Source: a bacterium HR32 (GTDB taxonomy: Bacteria > Sysuimicrobiota > Sysuimicrobiia > Sysuimicrobiales > Sysuimicrobiaceae). From it: DNA of 6,203 nt. The notes beneath the pieces are model-generated. The model saw only the letters and a list, made by a program, of their open reading frames with translations. It made no database searches and was not told the origin of the DNA. Every line of letters starts with the position of its first letter. Within the stretch, counting starts at the first letter, position 1. Location of the stretch: assembly GCA_002898935.1 (NCBI GenBank), contig BEII01000115.1, forward strand, positions 1 to 6,203, in the 5' to 3' direction. Below are positions 1 to 6,203 of the stretch, piece by piece. The position numbers and the translations under genes were made by a program.

Positions 1-1
1 G

Positions 2-2248
2 GAGCTCCCCCCTGACCACCCGGAGGTCCGCAACCGCCTGAGCCGTACGGGGCTCGAGCGGGCGCTTGCCATGAGGCCCGCGGCCTTCACCGCACCCGAG
101 TGGGCCCGCCTGGTCACCGTGGGCAACTTCGACGACGACCTGCCGCAGCTCGCGGAGTGCGACTGGGTGGTGGAGGCCGTGGTGGAAGACCTCGGGGTGA
201 AACAGGAGCTGCTGGAGCGGGTGGAGAGGGTATGGAGGCCCGGGGTGGTGGTGAGCACGAACACCAGCGGCCTGCCGATCCGAGACGTGGCCGCGGGGCG
301 GTCCCCGGAGTTTCGCCGGCACTTCCTCGGCACGCACTTCTTCAACCCCCCGCGCTACCTCCGGCTCCTGGAGGTCATCCCGCTCCCGGAGACCGACCCC
401 GAGGTCCTACGGTTGGTGGAGGACGTGGGCAGCCGGGTGCTGGGCAAGGGTGTGGTGTTCTGCAAGGACACGCCCAACTTCATCGCGAACCGCATCGCCA
501 CGTACGGCTTCCTCCGCACCGCCCACCTGATGGTGGAAGAGGGCCTCACGGTGGAAGAGGTGGACGAACTCACGGGCACCTTCCTCGGCCGGCCCCGCAG
601 CGCCACCTTCCGCACCGCGGACCTCGTGGGCCTGGACGTTCTCGCCCACGTGGCGCGCAACTCGTACGAGCGGCTCGTCCACGACGAGGAGCGGGAGACC
701 TTCCAGTTGCCGGACTTCATCCAGGCGATGCTGGAGCGGGGCTGGCTGGGGGACAAGGCGGGAGGGGGCTTCTACCGGCGGCAGGACGGGGAAGTCCTGG
801 CCCTGGACTGGCGAACCCTGGAGTACCGCCCGCGGCAGCGGCCGCGCCTGCCGAGCGTGGACGCGGTGCGGAACGTGGACGACTGGGCCCGCCGGGTCCG
901 CGCGGTCCTTGGATCCGGCGACCGAGCCGGCCGCTTCCTGTGGCGGGTCCTCTCCGCAGGCTTGGTGTACGCGGCCCGGCGGATCCCGGAGATCGCCGAC
1001 GACCTGGTGAGCGTGGACCGCGCCATGCGCTGGGGGTTCGGGTGGGAGATGGGTCCCTTCGAGACGTGGGACGCCTTGGGGGTCCGGGACGTGGCGGACC
1101 GACTGCGGGCGGAAGGGGTGACGCTCCCTTCCCTTGTGGAGGAGGTGCTGGACGCGGGAGGTTCGTTCTACCGCCGCCGGGACGGGGCGCTGGAGGTCTT
1201 CCAGCCCGCCTCTCGCAGCTACGCACCCGTGTCGTGGCCTGCGGGTGTGATCGTGCTCAAGGAGCGCAAGGCGCAGGGCGCGGTGGTGGCGTCCAACCCG
1301 GGCGCGAGCCTGGTGGACCTGGGCGACGGGGTGGGGTGCGTGGAGTTTCACACCAAGATGAACGCCATCGGCGAGGACGTGGTCCGGATGCTGCAGCGGG
1401 CTCTGCGGGAAGCCGAGGCGCGCTTCGACGCCCTGGTGGTGGCCAACCAGGGGCCGGACTTCTCCGCGGGCGCCAACCTCGTCCTGCTCCTCATGGAGGC
1501 ACAGGACGGGAACTGGGAGGACCTGGACCTGGCGGTGCGGACCTTCCAGCAGATCAACCAGTCCATCAAGTACTTCCCCAAGCCGGTGGTGGTGGCGCCC
1601 CACGGCCGTACGCTGGGCGGAGGCTGCGAGCTCGTGCTGCACGGGGCGCGGGTGCAGGCGGCCATGGAGACCTACCTGGGGCTGGTGGAGGTGGCGGTCG
1701 GTTTGGTGCCCGCGGGCGGCGGAGTGAAGGAGATGGCCGCCCGCGCCGCCCGCCGTTTCCCGGACGACGTGGACGGCGACCTGTTCCCCCTGCTGCGGTT
1801 CGCCTTCGAGACTGTGGCCATGGCCCGAGTGAGCACCTCCGCGGAGGAGGCCCGCACGCTCGGCTTCCTGCGCGACGGGGACGGGATCTCGTGGAACCCC
1901 GACCGGCTGGTGGCGGACGCCAAGAGGCTGGCGTTGGCGCTGGTGGAGACGGGCTACCGGCCGCCCCTGCGACGCCCGGTACGGGTGGGCGGCGAACGGG
2001 TGCGCGCGGCGCTGTACGCCGGGTTGCACAACCTCCGGGTGGGCGGGCACATCACGGCGTACGACGAGCACATCGGCCGCAAGCTCGCTTACGCGCTCAC
2101 CGGTGGCGACGTGCCCGAGGGGGCACGCGTGGACGAGGAGCACCTGTTGGACCTGGAGCGGGAGGCGTTCCTGAGCCTACTGGGCGAGCGCCGGACCCAG
2201 GACCGGATCCGGCACATGCTGGAGCGGGGGCGCCCGCTCCGGAACTGA
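2..2248 (+). CDS. fadN: 3-hydroxyacyl-CoA dehydrogenase / enoyl-CoA hydratase, FadN type (5' partial)
   Basis: This bifunctional cytoplasmic enzyme carries out the two middle steps of beta-oxidation: hydration of trans-2-enoyl-CoA, then NAD-dependent oxidation of the 3-hydroxyacyl-CoA. The frame is open from base 2 with no stop, and the residues before the first ATG (base 71) still match the family (RLSRTGLERAL), so 71 is not the true start. About 50 N-terminal residues, including the Rossmann GxGxxG, lie upstream. Numbering from the ATG at 71, the dehydrogenase active site is complete: Ser66 in NTSG, His89 in GTHFFNP, Glu101 and Asn140 in DTPNFIANR. A second 3HCDH C-terminal-like segment spans about 289-336. 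The crotonase module (about 415-600) has FSAGANL, GGGCEL with catalytic Glu520, and second Glu540 before the VPAGGG turn. A helical tail ends in RPLRN, as I recall for B. subtilis FadN (about 789 aa). Module order is the reverse of E. coli FadB. Confidence 0.94.
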   Translation, partial: ELPPDHPEVRNRLSRTGLERALAMRPAAFTAPEWARLVTVGNFDDDLPQLAECDWVVEAVVEDLGVKQELLERVERVWRPGVVVSTNTSGLPIRDVAAGRSPEFRRHFLGTHFFNPPRYLRLLEVIPLPETDPEVLRLVEDVGSRVLGKGVVFCKDTPNFIANRIATYGFLRTAHLMVEEGLTVEEVDELTGTFLGRPRSATFRTADLVGLDVLAHVARNSYERLVHDEERETFQLPDFIQAMLERGWLGDKAGGGFYRRQDGEVLALDWRTLEYRPRQRPRLPSVDAVRNVDDWARRVRAVLGSGDRAGRFLWRVLSAGLVYAARRIPEIADDLVSVDRAMRWGFGWEMGPFETWDALGVRDVADRLRAEGVTLPSLVEEVLDAGGSFYRRRDGALEVFQPASRSYAPVSWPAGVIVLKERKAQGAVVASNPGASLVDLGDGVGCVEFHTKMNAIGEDVVRMLQRALREAEARFDALVVANQGPDFSAGANLVLLLMEAQDGNWEDLDLAVRTFQQINQSIKYFPKPVVVAPHGRTLGGGCELVLHGARVQAAMETYLGLVEVAVGLVPAGGGVKEMAARAARRFPDDVDGDLFPLLRFAFETVAMARVSTSAEEARTLGFLRDGDGISWNPDRLVADAKRLALALVETGYRPPLRRPVRVGGERVRAALYAGLHNLRVGGHITAYDEHIGRKLAYALTGGDVPEGARVDEEHLLDLEREAFLSLLGERRTQDRIRHMLERGRPLRN

Positions 2249-2254
2249 AGGAGG
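2249..2254 (+). promoter_or_regulatory. Ribosome binding site of fadA (AGGAGG)
   Basis: A full consensus Shine-Dalgarno AGGAGG lies six bases before the GTG at 2261, within the longer match AAGGAGGTG. It starts immediately after the fadN stop codon TGA (2246-2248), and the longer match uses the last base of that stop. It fixes GTG 2261 as the start of fadA and suggests that ribosomes finishing fadN re-initiate directly on fadA. Confidence 0.9.
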
Positions 2255-2260
2255 TGGCCG

Positions 2261-3436
2261 GTGCGGGAGGCAGTGTTGGTCACCGCGGTGCGGTCCGCAG
2301 TGGGCAAGGCCCCTCGGGGGGCGCTCAAGGACGCGCGGCCGGACGAGCTGGCCGCACAGGTCATCCGCGCCGCGCTAGAGCGCACGCCGGGGCTGGAGCC
2401 GCGCGAGGTGGACGACGTCATCCTGGGCTGCGCCATGCCTGAAGGCGAGCAGGGGCTGAACGTGGCGCGGGTAGCCGCGCTGCGGGCAGGCCTTCCGGAC
2501 TCCGTGCCCGGGGTGACCGTCAACCGCTTCTGTGCCTCCGGGCTACAGGCCATCGCCATGGCCGCGGAGCGGATCCTGGCGGGCTGGGCGGAGGTGGTGG
2601 TGGCCGGCGGCACGGAGAGCATGAGCCGGATCCCCATGAGCGGGTGGAAGTTTGCGCCCCACCCCGAACTGGTGGAGCGGTGGCCGGACGTGTACCTGTC
2701 CATGGGCAACACCGCAGAGATCGTGGCCCGGCGCTTCGAGGTGTCCCGGGAGGACCAGGACGGCTGGGGGCTGCGCAGCCACCAGCGGGCCGCCGCGGCC
2801 ATCCGGGAGGGTCGGTTCCGCGAGGAGATCGTGCCGGTGCGGGTGCGGCGCTGGGAGGAGGACGGTCCCGCACCGCGGGCGCGGGAGATCACCTTCGAGG
2901 TGGACGAGGGCGTGCGGTTCGACGCGTCCCTGGAAGCCATGGCCAAGCTCAAGCCCGCCTTTGCCAGGGACGGGACCGTCACCGCGGGAAACGCCTCCCA
3001 GACCAGCGACGGCGCCGCGGCGTGCGTGGTGATGAGCAGCCAGCGGGCAGAGCAGCTGGGGCTGCGTCCCCTCGGGGTGTTCCGGTCGTTCGCGGTGGCG
3101 GGAGTGCCTCCCGAGATCATGGGCATCGGGCCCGTGGAGGCGGTGCCGAAGGCGCTGCGGCGGGCTGGGCTGCGGCTTCAGGACGTGGACCTGGTGGAGC
3201 TCAACGAGGCCTTCGCGAGCCAGACCCTGGCGGTGATCCGGCAGCTGGAGCTGGACCCCGAGCGGGTGAACCCGAACGGGGGCGCCATCGCCCTGGGCCA
3301 CCCCCTCGGGTGCACGGGCGCGAAGCTCACCGCCACCCTGCTGCACGAGATGCGGCGGCGGGGCGCCCGGTACGGAGTCGTGACCATGTGCGTGGGCGGC
3401 GGGATGGGCGCCGCAGGCGTGTTCGAGCGGCCGTAG
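2261..3436 (+). CDS. fadA: Acetyl-CoA acyltransferase (3-ketoacyl-CoA thiolase)
   Basis: This is a degradative thiolase that cleaves 3-ketoacyl-CoA with CoA to give acetyl-CoA and an acyl-CoA two carbons shorter, the last step of each beta-oxidation turn. At 391 aa it has the normal full length of the family. The sequence shows the nucleophile Cys91 in VNRFCASGLQ, the NEAF motif (315-318), His347 in the GHP motif and the second catalytic Cys377 in MCVGGGMGAAGVFE near the C-terminus. The GTG start is chosen because it follows an ideal ribosome site by six bases and gives an N-terminus (MREAVLVTAVRSAVGK) that starts where thiolases normally do. It lies 12 bases after fadN and 23 before fadE, so it is almost certainly co-transcribed with both. 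A biosynthetic acetoacetyl-CoA thiolase belongs to the same superfamily, but the position beside fadN and fadE favours beta-oxidation. Chain-length preference cannot be read from the sequence. Confidence 0.95.
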   Translation: MREAVLVTAVRSAVGKAPRGALKDARPDELAAQVIRAALERTPGLEPREVDDVILGCAMPEGEQGLNVARVAALRAGLPDSVPGVTVNRFCASGLQAIAMAAERILAGWAEVVVAGGTESMSRIPMSGWKFAPHPELVERWPDVYLSMGNTAEIVARRFEVSREDQDGWGLRSHQRAAAAIREGRFREEIVPVRVRRWEEDGPAPRAREITFEVDEGVRFDASLEAMAKLKPAFARDGTVTAGNASQTSDGAAACVVMSSQRAEQLGLRPLGVFRSFAVAGVPPEIMGIGPVEAVPKALRRAGLRLQDVDLVELNEAFASQTLAVIRQLELDPERVNPNGGAIALGHPLGCTGAKLTATLLHEMRRRGARYGVVTMCVGGGMGAAGVFERP

Positions 3437-3445
3437 CCGCAGGAC

Positions 3446-3453
3446 GAGGAGGG
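3446..3453 (+). promoter_or_regulatory. Ribosome binding site of fadE (GAGGAGGG)
   Basis: A strong purine-rich Shine-Dalgarno, GAGGAGGG, sits six bases before the ATG at 3460. The reading frame is open far upstream, through fadA in another frame, so this site together with family alignment sets the true start of fadE. Confidence 0.88.
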
Positions 3454-3459
3454 AACGGG

Positions 3460-5226
3460 ATGGAGACCCAGGAGCGGACGGCTCGACCCGGCGGGGGGTT
3501 CTTGATCGAACGCACCCCGCCGGAGGAGGTGTTCACGCCCGAAGACCTTGCGGAGCACCACCGGATGGTCCGCAAGGCGGCCCAGGACTTCATGCAACGG
3601 GAGGTCCTGCCCCGGGACGCGGAGATCGAAAGGCAGGACTGGGAGTTAACCCGGAGCCTGCTGCGCAAGCTGGGTGAGATGGGGTTCCTGGCTCCGGACC
3701 TGCCCGAGGCCTACGGGGGAAGCGGCATGGACAGCCTCGTGTCCTTGGTGCTGGCGGAAGAGATCTCCGGGTCTTCGTTCTCCGTGAGCTACGGCGGACA
3801 CGTGGGCATTGGCACCCTGCCCATCGCCTTCTTCGGGAACGAGGAACAGAAGCGCCGCTACCTCCTGGCCATGGCCCGCGGCGAGAAGATCGGGGCGTAC
3901 GCGCTCACGGAGCCCACCGCGGGCTCGGATGCCCTGTCCATCCGCACCCGTGCTACCCGCAGCGCAGACGGCCGCTTCTACCTGCTGTCCGGCCAGAAGC
4001 AGTTCATCACCAACGCGGCGTTCGCGGATGTGTTCACCGTGTACGCCAAGGTGGACGGAGAGCACTTCACCGCCTTCATCGTGGACCGAGACACCGAAGG
4101 CCTGAGCCTCGGGGACGAAGAGCACAAGATGGGCGTCAAGGGGTCGTCCACGCGCAGCGTGTTCCTGGAGAACGCCCGGGTGCCCGTGGAGAACGTGCTC
4201 GGGGAGGTCGGCAAGGGGCACCGGGTGGCCTTCAACATCCTGAACCTGGGTCGGTTCAAGATCGGCGCCGCGTGCCTGGGCGGCGGCAAGCGGGCCCTGC
4301 GGCAGGCGGTGGCCTACGCCGCGGAGCGGCGGCAGTTCGGCCGGCCCATCGTGGAGTTCGGGCTCATCCGGCAGAAGCTGGCCCGCATGGCCGCAGGGCT
4401 GTACGCGGTGGAGAGCATGGTCTACCGAACGGGTGGGCTGGTGGAGGCTGCGGTGGGCGCCGCCCGGGAGGGCGGGGAGGTGCTGCGCGCCCTCGAGGAG
4501 TACGCGGTGGAGTCCTCCCTCAACAAGGTGTTCTCCACGGAAGTGCTGGACTTCGTGGTGGACGAGGTGGTCCAGGTCTACGGTGGCTACGGGTACATCG
4601 AGGAATACCCAGCGGCCCGCGCCTACCGGGACGCCCGGATCAACCGGATCTGGGAGGGCACCAACGAGATCAACCGCCTGCTGGTGGTGGACATGCTGAC
4701 CAAGCGGGCCCTTTCGGGCCGGCTGGCCCTGCTGCCCGCGGTGCAGGCGGTGGTGGGCGAGCTCACCAGCCCGCCCTCCGACGGCGAGGCGCACGACGGG
4801 CCGCTCGGGGAGGAGGGACGCCTGGCCGAGTCGGCCAAGAAGGCGGCGCTGCTGGCCGCCGGGGTGGCGGTGCAAAGACACCTCGACCGCCTGGAGGGGC
4901 TTCAGGAGATCCTGGGTTGGATCGCGGACCTGGTGGCCGAGGCCTTCGCGGTGGAAAGTGCGGTCCTGCGCGCACAGAAGGCCACCCGCCGGGGGGACCC
5001 GAAGGCGGAGACCCTGGCGGCGCTGGCCCGTGCGTACGTGTACGAGGCCCTGCCGCGGGTGGAGGTGACCGCCCGACAGGTCCTGGCCGCGAGCGACGAG
5101 GGCGACGCCCTGCGGACCGAGCTGGCGGGCCTGCGGCGGATCCTGCGTTACACCCCGCCGAACCTGGTGCAGCTGCAGCGCGCGGTCGCGGACGCGGTGG
5201 TGCGGGCTGGAGGCTACCCGGCGTAG
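3460..5226 (+). CDS. fadE: Acyl-CoA dehydrogenase, long VLCAD/FadE type
   Basis: This FAD-dependent enzyme makes trans-2-enoyl-CoA from acyl-CoA, the first oxidative step of beta-oxidation, and passes electrons to ETF (not encoded here). It has 588 aa, far longer than the roughly 380-400 aa of short- and medium-chain enzymes and close to B. subtilis FadE (about 594). The N-terminal helical domain spans about 25-145. The middle beta domain opens with family signature 1, ALTEPTAGSD (148-157), followed by FITN (182-185). The third domain has RRQFG (290-294) and signature 2, QVYGGYGY (372-379). The likely catalytic base is Glu399 in IWEGTNEINR. Residues from about 420 to 588 form the extra C-terminal region of the VLCAD/ACAD9-like class, with a probably flexible acidic, Pro/Gly-rich linker at about 436-453. 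That class prefers long chains and in mitochondria uses this region for membrane contact; applying this here is inference. Codon 63 is a TTA. Confidence 0.93.
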   Translation: METQERTARPGGGFLIERTPPEEVFTPEDLAEHHRMVRKAAQDFMQREVLPRDAEIERQDWELTRSLLRKLGEMGFLAPDLPEAYGGSGMDSLVSLVLAEEISGSSFSVSYGGHVGIGTLPIAFFGNEEQKRRYLLAMARGEKIGAYALTEPTAGSDALSIRTRATRSADGRFYLLSGQKQFITNAAFADVFTVYAKVDGEHFTAFIVDRDTEGLSLGDEEHKMGVKGSSTRSVFLENARVPVENVLGEVGKGHRVAFNILNLGRFKIGAACLGGGKRALRQAVAYAAERRQFGRPIVEFGLIRQKLARMAAGLYAVESMVYRTGGLVEAAVGAAREGGEVLRALEEYAVESSLNKVFSTEVLDFVVDEVVQVYGGYGYIEEYPAARAYRDARINRIWEGTNEINRLLVVDMLTKRALSGRLALLPAVQAVVGELTSPPSDGEAHDGPLGEEGRLAESAKKAALLAAGVAVQRHLDRLEGLQEILGWIADLVAEAFAVESAVLRAQKATRRGDPKAETLAALARAYVYEALPRVEVTARQVLAASDEGDALRTELAGLRRILRYTPPNLVQLQRAVADAVVRAGGYPA

Positions 5227-5230
5227 CCCC

Positions 5231-5238
5231 GGGGGGTG
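5231..5238 (+). promoter_or_regulatory. Weak candidate ribosome binding site of fadD (GGGGGGTG)
   Basis: The only Shine-Dalgarno-like stretch before ATG 5243 is GGGGGGTG, which resembles GGAGGTG with the central A replaced by G and lies about four bases from the start. It overlaps the short palindrome CCCCGGGG (5227-5234). It is clearly weaker than the sites of fadA and fadE, so fadD may be translated less efficiently or may depend on coupling to fadE, whose stop is 16 bases upstream. Confidence 0.5.
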
Positions 5239-5242
5239 CGAG

Positions 5243-6203
5243 ATGGCGGCGGAGCGGCCCTGGCTTCGGCACTACGACCCTGGAGTGCCGCCCCACCTGG
5301 AGTACCCTTCGATGCCCCTGGGCGAGGTGCTGCGGCGCGCGGCCCGCACCTACCCCGACCGCGGTGGGGTGGTGTTCTTCGGCCGGCGCATTTCCTTCCC
5401 GGAGCTGGACCGTATGGCGGACCGGTTCGCCGCCGGGCTGCAGCGTCTGGGCGTGCGCAAAGGCACGGCCGTCTCCCTGCACCTCCCCAACTGCCCGCAG
5501 TTCGTGGTCGCCTACTACGGGGTGCTGCGCGCAGGTGGGGTGGTGGTGCCGCACAACCCGCTGTACACCGAGCGGGAGATCACTCACCAGCTCCAGGACA
5601 GCGGCGCGGAGGTGGCGGTCACCCTGAGCCTTCTGTACCCGCGGGTGGCCGCGGCCGCGCGGGCCGTGGGAGTCCGGTCCGTCGTGTTCACGGGGATCCA
5701 CGAGTTCATGCCGTCCCTGTTCCGCCTCCTGTACCCCCTGCGGGCCCGGCGGGAAGGGCAGTGGGTGGACGTCCGGCCCGGACCCGGGGTCCACACGTTC
5801 TCGGAGTTGCTCCGGCCCGCCTCGCCGCCGTCGGTAGAGGTGAGCCCCGACGAACCCGCGGTGTACCTGTACACCGGCGGGACCACGGGGGTGCCGAAGG
5901 CGGCGGTGCTCACGCACCGGAACCTGGTGTCCAACCTGCTGCAGACGGTGTCGTGGGACCCGCAGCTGCGCCCCGGAGAAGAGACCACCCTGGCGGTGCT
6001 CCCCTTCTTCCACAGCTACGGCATGACCGCGGTGATGAACTTTTCCTTGTGGCTGGGCGCCACCATGGTCCTGGTCCCGCGGTTCGACGTCGGGATGGTC
6101 CTGCAGGCCCTGCGCCGCCACCGGCCTACGGTCTTCCACGGGGTTCCCACCATGTACATCGCCCTGTTGAACGCACCGGGGTGGCGGGCGCAGGACTTCC
6201 AGT
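5243..6203 (+). CDS. fadD: Long-chain fatty acid-CoA ligase (3' partial)
   Basis: This ATP-dependent acyl-CoA synthetase of the adenylate-forming (AMP-binding) superfamily activates free fatty acids to acyl-CoA and so feeds the other three enzymes. The first 320 residues are visible with no stop; the frame runs off the window end. The start ATG gives MAAERPWLRHYDPGVP, matching where the B. subtilis LcfA family begins. Conserved blocks are LPNCPQFVVAYYGVLRAGG (81-99), NPLYTE (105-110), the ATP-binding P-loop YTGGTTGVPK (210-219), THRN (224-227), LPFFHSYG (253-260) and GVPTMYI (300-306). At residue 220 the usual Gly after the P-loop Lys is Ala (PKAAVLTH). If the protein is about 560 aa, as I recall for LcfA, roughly 240 residues are missing, including the YGxTE and TGD motifs and the C-terminal catalytic Lys. 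A different acyl-CoA synthetase subfamily is possible, but the closeness to LcfA and the neighbours favour long-chain substrates. Confidence 0.92.
   Translation, partial: MAAERPWLRHYDPGVPPHLEYPSMPLGEVLRRAARTYPDRGGVVFFGRRISFPELDRMADRFAAGLQRLGVRKGTAVSLHLPNCPQFVVAYYGVLRAGGVVVPHNPLYTEREITHQLQDSGAEVAVTLSLLYPRVAAAARAVGVRSVVFTGIHEFMPSLFRLLYPLRARREGQWVDVRPGPGVHTFSELLRPASPPSVEVSPDEPAVYLYTGGTTGVPKAAVLTHRNLVSNLLQTVSWDPQLRPGEETTLAVLPFFHSYGMTAVMNFSLWLGATMVLVPRFDVGMVLQALRRHRPTVFHGVPTMYIALLNAPGWRAQDFQ

Larger units (their letters stand above)
2..6203 (+). other. Fatty acid beta-oxidation operon (fadN-fadA-fadE-fadD)
   Basis: All four genes lie on one strand with gaps of 12, 23 and 16 bases and no hairpin-plus-T-run terminator or AT-rich promoter-like stretch between them. 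They are therefore most simply one transcript that begins upstream of the window and continues beyond it. The products cover activation, dehydrogenation, hydration, second oxidation and thiolysis. fadN-fadA-fadE has the same order as the B. subtilis fadNAE operon; in that species lcfA lies in a separate operon with fadR, fadB and etfBA. No sequence resembling the B. subtilis FadR inverted repeat (TGAATGA..TCATTCA) was seen, but the operon's own control region is outside the window. Co-transcription is inferred from spacing and not demonstrated. Confidence 0.85.

Noticed and set aside
71..73. ATG at 71 as the true start of fadN
   Set aside because: The 23 codons before it are open and match the family, and the dehydrogenase would lack its Rossmann nucleotide-binding segment. 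The gene simply begins before the window.
407..2143. Long open frame (578 codons) on the minus strand opposite fadN
   Set aside because: It lies wholly antisense to a gene with conserved catalytic motifs, its translation is rich in His, Arg, Pro and Gly without any recognisable domain, and such frames are expected where G+C is near 70% and stop codons are rare.
100..2442. Long alternative plus-strand open frame (780 codons) overlapping fadN and the start of fadA
   Set aside because: The translation is low-complexity Gly/Arg/Ala/Pro with no family motif. It is an out-of-frame shadow of fadN in GC-rich sequence.
2644..3459. In-frame upstream extension of fadE through fadA
   Set aside because: The frame has no stop back to 2644, but this part overlaps fadA out of frame, is compositionally biased and resembles no acyl-CoA dehydrogenase. 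ATG 3460 has a strong ribosome site and matches the family N-terminus.
5227..5234. CCCCGGGG palindrome between fadE and fadD as a terminator or operator
   Set aside because: Eight bases with no loop and no following T-run cannot form an intrinsic terminator, and such a GC palindrome is common by chance at this base composition.
4763..6139. Minus-strand open frame of 458 codons opposite the fadE end and fadD
   Set aside because: It is antisense to two well-supported genes and their junction, with a Pro/Arg/Gly-rich product and no recognisable domain or ribosome site of note.
1..6203. A novel defence, mobile or RNA-based system hidden in the window
   Set aside because: Nearly every base is accounted for by four contiguous genes with known motifs. 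The gaps total 51 bases, and I saw no direct repeats, inverted repeats, tRNA-like sequence or change in base composition.

Overview
This window holds four consecutive plus-strand genes of a fatty-acid beta-oxidation operon from a GC-rich bacterium (about 70% G+C, judged by eye). The first and last genes run off the window edges. In order they are fadN (3-hydroxyacyl-CoA dehydrogenase/enoyl-CoA hydratase, 5' end missing), fadA (acetyl-CoA acyltransferase, or 3-ketoacyl-CoA thiolase), fadE (acyl-CoA dehydrogenase of the long VLCAD-like type) and fadD/lcfA (long-chain acyl-CoA synthetase, 3' end missing). The intergenic gaps are only 12, 23 and 16 bases. I see no promoter, terminator, RNA gene, repeat, mobile element or CRISPR array.

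Together the four products cover fatty acid catabolism from activation to chain shortening. FadD makes the acyl-CoA thioester, FadE introduces the trans-2 double bond, FadN hydrates it and oxidises the 3-hydroxyl, and FadA cleaves the 3-ketoacyl-CoA with CoA to release acetyl-CoA. All the catalytic residues I could place in the visible parts are present, so the pathway looks intact. The partners needed to re-oxidise FadE (EtfA, EtfB and an ETF:quinone oxidoreductase) and any fatty-acid-responsive repressor are not in the window.

From memory of the families, all four proteins most resemble the Bacillus subtilis FadN, FadA, FadE and LcfA proteins, and the order of the first three matches the fadNAE operon. 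FadN has the dehydrogenase module first and the hydratase module last, the reverse of E. coli FadB. The strong AGGAGG ribosome sites and this gene order suggest a GC-rich Bacillota lineage (Thermaerobacter, Symbiobacterium or Limnochorda-like) or another GC-rich, perhaps thermophilic, bacterium that shares this cassette. That placement is inference with low confidence.

I found no credible new biological system here. The observations worth a second look are modest: the addition of an acyl-CoA synthetase to the fadNAE cassette, a Gly-to-Ala change in the AMP-binding P-loop region of FadD, a stop codon that overlaps the next gene's ribosome site, and what appears to be a single TTA codon in the whole window.
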